From Bacteroidota bacterium (lineage in GTDB: Bacteria > Bacteroidota > Ignavibacteria > UBA10030): 13,318 nt of DNA. The notes under the pieces are model-generated. The model was given only the letters and a program-made list of their open reading frames with translations, made no database searches and had not been told where the DNA came from. The stretch covers positions 1 through 13,318 of the forward strand of contig DMMN01000243.1 in NCBI GenBank assembly GCA_003453835.1. The letters are read 5' to 3'. This document shows positions 6,278-12,973 of this stretch, piece after piece. The number at the start of each line of letters is the position of its first letter. Positions within the stretch are counted from its first letter, which is position 1. The position numbers and the translations under genes were made by a program.

Positions 6278-6658
6278 ATGAAGAAACGACTGTTGTTGAT
6301 GCTCACGCTGGTGATCGCCGGCTCCATCGCTCTCACAGCTCAAGACAAGAAAGAGAGTACGAAGGAGATGACGATTTCGGGTGAGGTTGTCGATGTCGCC
6401 TGTTATCTGGCACAAGGCGCAAAGGGTGAGGACCATGCAAAGTGCGCCATCGCCTGCGCGAAAGCCGGCGGAGCGTTGGGAATTCTCACTGCCGATGGAA
6501 AACTCTATGTCTCATTACTTCCCGATAGTCACAAGAACGGTCCGAATCACCTCCTGATGGATCACGTAGGCCATCTGGTCGAGGCAAAAGGATACGTGCG
6601 CGTGAAGGGGGGAGTAAACGGTTTAATGATTAAGAGTGTGTCGATGGCGAAGATGTAG
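6278..6658 (+). CDS. small exported protein with C-x10-H-x2-C-x3-C motif
   Basis: A 126-residue protein of unknown function. Residues 1-21 are a clear signal peptide (MKKR, then LLLMLTLVIAG, ending near ALTA-Q), so the mature protein is periplasmic or secreted. A small beta-rich domain follows: GEVVDVACYL, then Cys42, His53, Cys56 and Cys60, then GILTADGKLYVSLL and a C-terminal VGHLVEAKGYVRVKGGVNGLMIKSV, consistent with a small OB-like barrel. The Cys/His cluster could bind a metal or form a disulfide; this is inference. I recall similar hypothetical proteins in Bacteroidota, Acidobacteria and Planctomycetes but know no assigned function. The start is fixed by GAGGAGGG at 6266-6273, four bases before ATG. 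A terminator follows, so it is probably monocistronic. Confidence 0.85.
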   Translation: MKKRLLLMLTLVIAGSIALTAQDKKESTKEMTISGEVVDVACYLAQGAKGEDHAKCAIACAKAGGALGILTADGKLYVSLLPDSHKNGPNHLLMDHVGHLVEAKGYVRVKGGVNGLMIKSVSMAKM

Positions 6659-6715
6659 GGCGATCCATCCGTCGAAAGTTCAAAGACTGAGAGAGAATCT
6701 TCGAAGCTCTCATGG

Positions 6716-6748
6716 AAAGGCGACTCGCTGGGGTGGGGTCGCCTTTTT
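6716..6748 (+). terminator. intrinsic terminator after the exported-protein gene
   Basis: AAAGGCGAC (6716-6724) pairs with GTCGCCTTT (6738-6746) over 9 bp with a 13-nt loop, followed by a T-run through 6748. It lies between convergent genes. On the minus strand the same stem is followed by only TTTCC, so it may partly stop the potassium-channel transcript too. Confidence 0.85.
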
Positions 6749-6787
6749 CTCGTTCGGTCGTCTACCTCCCGCTCTCTCATCCCCTCC

Positions 6788-7783
6788 TCACGAATGATCC
6801 AGCACTGACCGAACGGTTTGGATTTGTCCAGGGTCGCCAATCACGACCAGGGTATCTCCATCCCGCAGAATGGTTGACGCAGGCGGATTGAATTGAAACG
6901 AATCCCCCTTCTTGATGGAAAGGAGAACGACGCCCGACTTTGAAAAGGCGTCGCACTCGCCGAGGAGTGCGCCGCGGTATTCTGAGCGGCTCCCGACCCG
7001 GACATCCTCCACCCGGAGCGCGGAATTATCCCGCAACATAGTATCCAGAAAACTGACCGTCTCCGGCCGAACCATTTCGGAGACCATCCGCAATCCACCG
7101 ATGAAGTTCGACGAGACCGCCGCATCAGCTCCGCTTCGTAGAAATTTCTCCCGCGACGCGACATCCTCCACTTTCGAGATGATCCGAAGCTTTGGGCCGA
7201 GCCCTCGCGCCGTTATCACGACGAAGAGATTGTCTTTGTCGTTCGGCAGAGTGGTAATGAGGCCCGCGGCGCGTCCGATGCCGGCGGCAATCAAGACGGA
7301 ATCATCCGTCGCGTCCCCCTCAATCACGGGCACGTCGCTCTGAGCAAGCTTGTTCACTTTCGTGATCTCTTGCTCAACGACTACGCACACTCGTCTCGTG
7401 CGCAGCAATTCCTCCAGCACGTACACGCCGGTGTTGCCGTAGCCACACAGAATATAGTGGTTTGAAATCCGACCGATCTTTCTTTTCATCCGTTGTCTCC
7501 TTAGAAAACCCGACATCTCTCCCTGGACAATGAACTCCGTCACTTCTGTGACACCGTAAAGAATGATCCCCATTCCCCCCATGATCAAGAGAATCGTGAA
7601 CATCCGCCCGACCATCGACAGCGGATGGGTCTCGCCGTACCCGACCGTCGCAAGGGTAATCACGGTCATGTAGAGAGAGTCGAACAGAGGCCACCCCTCG
7701 ATGAAGTGGTAGCCGAGCATGCCGAGGAGAAGAATGAGAAAAAGAAGTGTAACGATGCGAAGTGCTTCTTTGAGAGGATTCAT
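6788..7783 (-). CDS. two-TM potassium channel with RCK (TrkA-N/TrkA-C) domain
   Basis: A 331-residue potassium channel subunit resembling MthK/Kch-type channels. The first membrane helix is about residues 9-27, and the pore helix and selectivity filter TLATVGYGE contain TVGYG at 46-50. The second helix is about 60-85. After a basic linker (RRQRMKRK), the RCK N-lobe begins with YILCGYGNTG: GYGNTG (114-119) is the Rossmann nucleotide-binding loop, and E137 in VVVEQE sits at the end of the second strand, favouring NAD or a similar nucleotide. The C-lobe (about 250-331, ending in RDGDTLVVIGDPGQI) is TrkA-C. Four subunits should form a gated potassium pore in the inner membrane. Both domains are complete. 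No SD precedes the ATG. The gene is separated from the upstream beta-barrel gene by a strong terminator, so it should have its own promoter. Confidence 0.95.
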   Translation of the reverse strand: MNPLKEALRIVTLLFLILLLGMLGYHFIEGWPLFDSLYMTVITLATVGYGETHPLSMVGRMFTILLIMGGMGIILYGVTEVTEFIVQGEMSGFLRRQRMKRKIGRISNHYILCGYGNTGVYVLEELLRTRRVCVVVEQEITKVNKLAQSDVPVIEGDATDDSVLIAAGIGRAAGLITTLPNDKDNLFVVITARGLGPKLRIISKVEDVASREKFLRSGADAAVSSNFIGGLRMVSEMVRPETVSFLDTMLRDNSALRVEDVRVGSRSEYRGALLGECDAFSKSGVVLLSIKKGDSFQFNPPASTILRDGDTLVVIGDPGQIQTVRSVLDHS

Positions 7784-7809
7784 CGAGTGCGATCAGAGAC
7801 GGTGTGGCA

Positions 7810-7840
7810 CGAATATACAACAAGCGGGCGAGAAATGAAA
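7810..7840 (-). promoter_or_regulatory. putative promoter of the potassium channel gene
   Basis: On the minus strand TTTC (7840-7837), 19 nt, then TATATTCG (7817-7810) departs from TTTG-N19-TAnnTTTG by one base in each element. It lies about 27 nt before the start codon, between the terminator at 7885-7918 and the gene, where a promoter is needed. Confidence 0.5.
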
Positions 7841-7884
7841 TTGCCTGAGCCCTTCTTCACGATTTCACACCGGAAAGGGACGAC

Positions 7885-7918
7885 AAAAAACCCCCAAGGC
7901 CTTGTGCCCCGAGGGTTT
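7885..7918 (-). terminator. intrinsic terminator after the beta-barrel gene
   Basis: In the leftward transcript AAACCCUCGGGGC pairs with GCCUUGGGGGUUU across a 5-nt ACAAG loop, giving a 13-bp stem with three G-U wobbles, then a run of U (six T in the DNA at 7890-7885). On the plus strand the wobbles become mismatches, so it is directional. It starts 23 nt after the stop at 7942. Confidence 0.9.
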
Positions 7919-7941
7919 CAGAATTCCAGCTTTCAGACATC

Positions 7942-8655
7942 TCATTTGAATTGAGGGGCGAACGAAACGCCGAACGCCGCGGCCCAGAGCCCTCCGAACT
8001 TAGGAGAGTCAGGCCCGATCAAGTTCGGCACACCGACGGCGTGCCGGACTTCCGCGAATCCCGTGAAGCCCTGGCTCATGCGCACGTCGAGTCCCCCTTT
8101 CGCACCGGGCGCTATCGTTCCGTTTACTTTCTGCTCGTAGCTCCACAACGTGGCCATGGCGCTGAGACCGACGTAGGGCCTGACGGATCCATCAGAAAAA
8201 TAGAAAGTCAAATCAGTGCCGAGGATTCCCAAGCCAAGACTGAAGCGTGGTGATCGATAATAATTCGGATTGCGATCATTCGAGATCGGAGAGTAATACG
8301 GCGCAAACAATCCGGCGACCGGGACATAGTCCCGCTCATCCACGATTCCCGACGTTCCGTACCGGAACTGAACACCGGCGAAGATCTCCACGGAGGGCGA
8401 GGAGAGACGGTTCGGTGCGTATCGAAAGAGCACCATCGGACCGTACCGATCTTCCCCATCGACGCGGTAGCTGCCGTAAGCAATCATCGTCGTGAGGCTC
8501 GATCGACTTCCGCCTTTCGTAGGGGAGGAGATACTCGTAGAGCCTCGCCTCGAGGATGTTGCGTTCGGCGATTGGTTGAGACACGTTTCGGTCAACTGCG
8601 CAAGGGCTGTTGCATACATGAGCAGCATTGCCGCCACTCCGGAAATTCTTTTCAT
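7942..8655 (-). CDS. outer-membrane beta-barrel-like protein
   Basis: A 237-residue exported protein of the outer-membrane beta-barrel type. MKRISGVAAMLLMYATALAQ (1-20) is the signal peptide with likely cleavage after ALAQ. A Ser/Thr-rich segment (about 25-58) is followed by alternating hydrophobic and polar strands with Gly and aromatic residues: SLTTMIAYGSYR, VEIFAGVQFRYG, PRFSLGLGILGTDLTFYF, VRPYVGLSAMATLW and TGFAEVRHAVGV. It ends in LWAAAFGVSFAPQFK. Length fits an eight-stranded barrel of the OmpA/OmpW-like size. The frame is open five codons further upstream, but GGAGG at 8664-8668, eight bases before this ATG, fixes the start. Specific role unknown. It follows the Lon-like gene by 87 nt but probably has its own promoter. 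Confidence 0.8.
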   Translation of the reverse strand: MKRISGVAAMLLMYATALAQLTETCLNQSPNATSSRRGSTSISSPTKGGSRSSLTTMIAYGSYRVDGEDRYGPMVLFRYAPNRLSSPSVEIFAGVQFRYGTSGIVDERDYVPVAGLFAPYYSPISNDRNPNYYRSPRFSLGLGILGTDLTFYFSDGSVRPYVGLSAMATLWSYEQKVNGTIAPGAKGGLDVRMSQGFTGFAEVRHAVGVPNLIGPDSPKFGGLWAAAFGVSFAPQFK

Positions 8656-8686
8656 CACGTGATCCTCCACGACGTGGTTATCGAGC

Positions 8687-8703
8687 CATCACTAACTGTG
8701 ATG
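8687..8703 (-). other. 5' leader hairpin of the beta-barrel mRNA
   Basis: CATCAC, a 5-nt loop and GTGATG form a perfect 6-bp stem directly at the predicted transcript start, about 30 nt upstream of the start codon. A 5'-terminal stem is known to stabilise some outer-membrane protein mRNAs such as E. coli ompA; a similar job here is inference. Confidence 0.35.
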
Positions 8704-8706
8704 AGC

Positions 8707-8737
8707 CAATAGTAAGGAGCCTCGCAAAAACATGCAA
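8707..8737 (-). promoter_or_regulatory. putative promoter of the beta-barrel gene
   Basis: On the minus strand TTGC (8737-8734), 19 nt, then TACTATTG (8714-8707) differs from TAnnTTTG by one base. It falls in the 87-nt gap after the Lon-like gene, with a start near 8700 and an SD (GGAGG, 8664-8668) downstream. Confidence 0.5.
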
Positions 8738-8742
8738 CAGCC

Positions 8743-11220
8743 TCACTCTTTGCCGCCTTCAAACCGCTGCCATTCGTCCGCGTACTTCCGCAACTGACGA
8801 TCCGCCAGGTGATAGATGGTCCCTTCCTCGTACGCTCCGGCGCCTTTCTGCGCTCCAGCGCTCTTCCCGGTCAGTATTTCAATCCCTTCCTCCACCGTGG
8901 AGACGGCATAGATGTGAAAAGCCTTTTTCTTCACCGCCTCTATCACGTCTTCCCTAAGCATGAGATCGCCGATGTTCTGGATCGGTATGATGACTCCCTG
9001 CGTGCCCGTAAGTCCCCGCGCTTTGCATACATCGAAGAATCCCTCGATCTTGAGATTGACCCCGCCGATCGGCTGGATCTCCCCTTTCTGATTGACCGAA
9101 CCCGTTACGGCAATCTCTTGTCGAATCGGAACGCCGGAGAGACTCGAGAGGATCGCGTAGATCTCCGTTGATGAGGCGCTGTCGCCATCGACCCCGCCGT
9201 AGGACTGCTCGAACGTGATGCTGGCACTCATGATAAGCGGTTTATCCTGTGCAAACTTGCTTCGGAGATAGCCGCTGAGGATTGCCACTCCCTTCGTATG
9301 GGTGGGGCCGCTCATTTCGGCTTCGCGTTCGATATCGATGACGCCGGCCCGGCCTACCGCCGTTTTTGCCGTAATGCGAGCCGGCTTTCCGAACGCGTGC
9401 TCTCCGATGTCGTACACGGACAAGCCGTTGACCTGCCCGACCACCTCCCCTTTGGTGTCGATGATGATGGTTCCATCGTCGATCATTTCCTGGATCTTGT
9501 CCTCCACCAGCTTCACTCGATAGATCCGTTCTTCGATCGCTTTTTTCACGTGTCTTGCGGAAACCGCTTTTGCTTTTTCTTCGGAGGCCCAGTAGTTTGC
9601 CTCGCGAATGACATCCGCGAGGATGTTAAACCGTGTCGAGAGCTTCTTCTGACGACCTGCCGTTCTCACGCCAAACTCGATCAAGCTTGCCATCCCCGTC
9701 TGGTCGAACGGACGAAGCTTTTCGTCCTCGCAGACCATCTTGATGAACCTGAGATACTGCTGCACTGCCTGATCGTCCTTCGGCATCTCGTAGTCGAAGT
9801 CGGCTCGAACCTTGAAGATCTTTTTGAAGTCGTCATCGCGGTAGTACAGAAGCTGGTAGATCTCCGCATCGCCGATCATGATCACTTTCACGTTCAGATC
9901 GATTGCCTCCGGCTTCATGCCGGACGGTGCAATGCCGAAGAGGGGCTCGTAGGTGTGGATCTCGATTTTCCCGTTGCGCAGCGTCCGCTTCAGATCCTGC
10001 CAGACGCCGGGCTCAAGCAACGTATCGAGCGCGTTGAGCACCAGATAGCCGCCGTCAGCCAGCATCAGCGACCCGGCCTTGATCTGAGTGAAATCCGTTC
10101 GCCAGACCCCCCCTTTTTCGAACAACCGCTCGACCGTCCCAAAGATGTTCTTGTATTTCGGATTCGTTTCGATGGCGATGGGGATATGCTCGGTCTGCGA
10201 GTTATCGACAAGGAGGTTCACCTGAAATTCAATAAACTCATCTTCTTCCGCCTCCTCGTGTTGATGCTCCTGCTGGGGCGCTGGAGCGTGAACGGTGCGG
10301 AAACGATCGAGGCTTCCCCGGATGGTCGAGCGTACTTCTTCCAGGTAGGTATGCACCTTCTTGCTCTCGTACGTCACCTTCATCGCTTCGATCCCTTCAT
10401 CCACGAGCGGCATCACGAGTTTCTCCTCGACCTCGACAAGAGATTGTTGTACCTTCTTTTCGATGTTCCGCAGCTCGCGAAACACGGTCGCCATCTGTTT
10501 CTCCAGCACTGTCTGGCTTTCCTTCAATTGCTCGTACTGCTCCTTCGGAAACTCCTCCTTCTGCATGAGTGTTTCGAGTTCGTCGAGACTCGTCGTCTTT
10601 TCACCGACGACGGGTACGATGTCCGGTCTCATCAGATTACCGACCTGCACCTGAACCAATTCGAATCCTCTCTCCTTCACGCGCTTCTCGAAATCCTGCA
10701 GAACGGATTTCTGTCGATCCTGGAAATGACTCAAAACGGACTTGCGGGCGTCTTGATACCGTTGACCTTCGTAGACGGCCGGGATATCCCGAACGAGCTC
10801 GCGGATGAAACTGGCCATGTCCTCCTTGAGTCCTCTTCCCTGGCCGGCAGGGAGCGAAATCGAGATTGGCTGATCGGGATTCTTGAAGTTATAGACATAG
10901 CAATGATCGCGAAGCTCCGCGCGTTTGGCCTCGAATTCGTGCAACATGCGTTTGATGGTGGTCGTCCGACCGGTGCCGGAGAGGCCTGTGACGAAGATGT
11001 TGTACCCGAAATGCTTCATGGCCAGCCCCACGCGCAGCGCGCGCAGAGCGCGTTCCTGACCGATGATTTCCCTGCTGGGTCTGATCTCCGCGCTCGACTT
11101 TACGCCGAGAGACTTCGGATCGCATTGCCAGCGGAGTTTCTCAACCGGAAGAGGCTTCACAGTTGAGGCAGGCTTGAGGAGGAGACCTTTAGCTTTGGAG
11201 ACCGGCTTGTTCTTTTTCAT
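8743..11220 (-). CDS. ATP-dependent Lon-type protease (AAA_32 / LonB-LonC-like)
   Basis: An 825-residue AAA+ protease of the Lon-like group lacking the LonA N-terminal domain. GLSGTGRTT (79-87) is the Walker A loop with Arg in place of the usual Lys, which I recall as common in this group. A long charged helical insertion (about 165-330), rich in Glu/Lys, interrupts the ATPase region. LMLADGGYLVLNALDTLL is the Walker B region. An AAA lid leads to the protease domain, where GDSASS holds the catalytic Ser681 and GGVNLKIEGF the catalytic Lys724. The 43-residue spacing equals that of S679/K722 in E. coli Lon. No membrane segment is evident, so it should act in the cytoplasm, degrading misfolded or regulatory proteins. 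There is no SD before the ATG. A 108-nt gap separates it from the symporter cluster, with a weak promoter candidate inside, so it may be its own unit or read through. Confidence 0.93.
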   Translation of the reverse strand: MKKNKPVSKAKGLLLKPASTVKPLPVEKLRWQCDPKSLGVKSSAEIRPSREIIGQERALRALRVGLAMKHFGYNIFVTGLSGTGRTTTIKRMLHEFEAKRAELRDHCYVYNFKNPDQPISISLPAGQGRGLKEDMASFIRELVRDIPAVYEGQRYQDARKSVLSHFQDRQKSVLQDFEKRVKERGFELVQVQVGNLMRPDIVPVVGEKTTSLDELETLMQKEEFPKEQYEQLKESQTVLEKQMATVFRELRNIEKKVQQSLVEVEEKLVMPLVDEGIEAMKVTYESKKVHTYLEEVRSTIRGSLDRFRTVHAPAPQQEHQHEEAEEDEFIEFQVNLLVDNSQTEHIPIAIETNPKYKNIFGTVERLFEKGGVWRTDFTQIKAGSLMLADGGYLVLNALDTLLEPGVWQDLKRTLRNGKIEIHTYEPLFGIAPSGMKPEAIDLNVKVIMIGDAEIYQLLYYRDDDFKKIFKVRADFDYEMPKDDQAVQQYLRFIKMVCEDEKLRPFDQTGMASLIEFGVRTAGRQKKLSTRFNILADVIREANYWASEEKAKAVSARHVKKAIEERIYRVKLVEDKIQEMIDDGTIIIDTKGEVVGQVNGLSVYDIGEHAFGKPARITAKTAVGRAGVIDIEREAEMSGPTHTKGVAILSGYLRSKFAQDKPLIMSASITFEQSYGGVDGDSASSTEIYAILSSLSGVPIRQEIAVTGSVNQKGEIQPIGGVNLKIEGFFDVCKARGLTGTQGVIIPIQNIGDLMLREDVIEAVKKKAFHIYAVSTVEEGIEILTGKSAGAQKGAGAYEEGTIYHLADRQLRKYADEWQRFEGGKE

Positions 11221-11278
11221 GAGGAGTCAAACGATGAGATGAAAACCGTTGGTGAGAACTGAATCCTGAAACTCGTGT

Positions 11279-11310
11279 TGATGATACAGAAAAGAGGGGG
11301 GAGTTGCAAA
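11279..11310 (-). promoter_or_regulatory. weak promoter candidate for the Lon-like gene
   Basis: On the minus strand TTTG (11310-11307), 20 nt, then TATCATCA (11286-11279). The -33 element is good but the -7 element keeps only TA and one T of TTTG. No better candidate was seen in 11221-11328. Confidence 0.25.
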
Positions 11311-11328
11311 CAGAGAGGACGGGCAATC

Positions 11329-11481
11329 CTACGGCCCATCGTTCGGCGCCTTCTCCCCCGTTAGATGAAGCAGGCCCTTCAGATCGGCAAATCCCTTCAC
11401 GACAACGATGACGGCGATGCCGAAGAAAGCGAGGGCAGCAACGGCAAACACAATCATCCAAGCGAGGGCACCCGGGCTCAT
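11329..11481 (-). CDS. 50-residue membrane micro-protein, likely symporter accessory subunit
   Basis: A short gene starting at ATG 11481-11479, which overlaps the symporter stop (TGA, 11480-11478) as ATGA. This 4-nt overlap implies translational coupling. The 50-residue product has a short polar start (MSPG), one long hydrophobic helix (about 5-29, ALAWMIVFAVAALAFF then GIAVIVVVKG) and a cytoplasmic-looking tail with Lys/Asp/Glu (FADLKGLLHLTGEK). Small single-TM proteins encoded right after sodium:solute symporters are known and have been annotated as symporter small accessory proteins; MetS of NSS transporters is an analogous case. The role, stabilising or tuning the transporter, is inferred from position and shape. 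It is easy to miss because its frame is open far upstream through the symporter gene. Confidence 0.8.
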   Translation of the reverse strand: MSPGALAWMIVFAVAALAFFGIAVIVVVKGFADLKGLLHLTGEKAPNDGP

Positions 11482-12965
11482 GAGCGAACCTGTTCGATGA
11501 GTTGTTTCGGAGGCGACACCTCCTGCGTCAGAAGGGAGCCGAGGATCATCCCCGTTGCCGCAAGAATGAAGCTGAGGATACCGGAGATATTGACATCGGT
11601 GATGAACAGCATCCATCCTGGAAGCACATCGCGTATCTTCTCCAGAAGCAGGAATCCCGCCGGGCTGAGGGCTCCGAGCAGAAGACCCCAGTAGGCACCG
11701 ACGTTGTTCGCTTTCTTCCAGTACAATCCTGCGGCAACACAACTGAGTGCTCCGGCGGTATACATTGCACCGGTGATGAAGACATACTGGTAGGCCGTGT
11801 CGGGGATCTGATACCAGAGACCGAACACGAGCAGAAAAGCGCCGATGATGCCGGCAACGATGCGAGCAATGAAAATCGTCGTCGATTCGGAAAAATCTGT
11901 GGCACGGAGCGCACCAAGAACGTCGCGTGTGAAAACCGAACTCCACGCGAGCAGGTACGCACTGTACGTGGACATCGAAGCTGCAAGCATGCCAGCGACG
12001 AGGAGTCCGAGAATTCCGCTTGGCACAATGCGCCCCAGAAGCTTCGGCAGCGCCGCGGCGGAGGATTCCCCCGGCCCAAGCAAGGCGAGAGCCCCAATCC
12101 CCAGAAACATCGGTACAATCGCTCTGCCCGCAAACGTGAGGCTCGTCCAAAAGAATACTTTCTTTGCTGTCTCAGGGCTTTCTGAGGCCAAGGCTTTGGA
12201 AATTCCCGGTTGCCACATCGCGGCCGCGGCTAAATTGCTTACAAAGACCCAAACCATAAACACCCACCCGAATCGCGAGTTCACAAGTGGATTCACCCCC
12301 GCGTCACCAAGCTGAGCCGTGACGGCGGCAGACATCTGATCCAGGTCAATATGCACCAAGACAGCAAACGTGGCGATCAACAATCCAAATGAGAGGACGC
12401 CAAACTGCATGTAGTCTGTCACGACGACGGAGAACATTCCACCAAGGATTGTGTACGCGATAACGATAAGGAGCATGACTGTCATGGTGATCATCAAGGC
12501 TCCGGGGCCGAATCCCATCACCTCCGAGAGGAAGATTCCATCGAACTTCAGGAAGATCCCCATGTTGAGGACGCCGCCGAGGAAGAGGATGATACCGCCG
12601 ATGAGTCTCACCCTCCGGCTGTACCGAAGCTCGTAGAACTCCGGGATCGTCATCACTCGATGTCGGCGGAGTCCTTCGATGATGAATCCCGTCTTTCCGA
12701 CGACCAGATAGGCAAGCATGGCAAGAACGCCGATAACGAAACAGGAGAATCCCGTAAGATACCCGAGCTCACCGAAATACATGAATGTGATCGTTCCGAA
12801 TTCCGTCGCTGCGAAGGTTGCAACGCCGAGTGCGACTTTGATCCTTCGCCCCGCCACCATGTAGCCCGAGAGATCTTCAACAAACCGCTTCGCCCAAATG
12901 CCAACGCTGATGCTCGCCGCGAGATACAGAGCGAGAACGATCCAGTCGAGTGGCCCAAAGTTCAT
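11478..12965 (-). CDS. sodium:solute symporter (SSS family)
   Basis: A 495-residue polytopic membrane protein of the SSS family (LeuT fold, about 13 helices). It starts MNFGPLDWIVLALYL, the usual opening of the family, and continues with SGYMVAGRRIK and the discontinuous first core helix ATFAATEFGTITFMYFG. VAGMLAASMSTYSA (around 323-336, M331) is the helix whose small and hydroxyl residues form the sodium site, followed by SSVFTRDV, another family hallmark. Substrate cannot be told from sequence; sugars, amino acids, carboxylates and nucleosides are all possible. The frame is open upstream to 13115, but that part lies inside the preceding gene in another frame, so ATG 12965 is preferred; no SD is visible. 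It lies 8 nt after the amidotransferase-like gene and overlaps the next by 4 nt, a three-gene operon. Confidence 0.92.
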   Translation of the reverse strand: MNFGPLDWIVLALYLAASISVGIWAKRFVEDLSGYMVAGRRIKVALGVATFAATEFGTITFMYFGELGYLTGFSCFVIGVLAMLAYLVVGKTGFIIEGLRRHRVMTIPEFYELRYSRRVRLIGGIILFLGGVLNMGIFLKFDGIFLSEVMGFGPGALMITMTVMLLIVIAYTILGGMFSVVVTDYMQFGVLSFGLLIATFAVLVHIDLDQMSAAVTAQLGDAGVNPLVNSRFGWVFMVWVFVSNLAAAAMWQPGISKALASESPETAKKVFFWTSLTFAGRAIVPMFLGIGALALLGPGESSAAALPKLLGRIVPSGILGLLVAGMLAASMSTYSAYLLAWSSVFTRDVLGALRATDFSESTTIFIARIVAGIIGAFLLVFGLWYQIPDTAYQYVFITGAMYTAGALSCVAAGLYWKKANNVGAYWGLLLGALSPAGFLLLEKIRDVLPGWMLFITDVNISGILSFILAATGMILGSLLTQEVSPPKQLIEQVRS

Positions 12966-12973
12966 AGCGCTTT

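Noticed and set aside
6080..6436. A 118-codon minus-strand frame
   Set aside because: Antisense to the signal peptide and first domain of the exported protein, with no SD and no recognisable product.
9298..11166. A 622-codon open frame on the plus strand
   Set aside because: It lies entirely opposite the Lon-like protease, whose motifs and catalytic dyad are intact. The product has no recognisable domain and no SD. It is a shadow of codon bias on the other strand.
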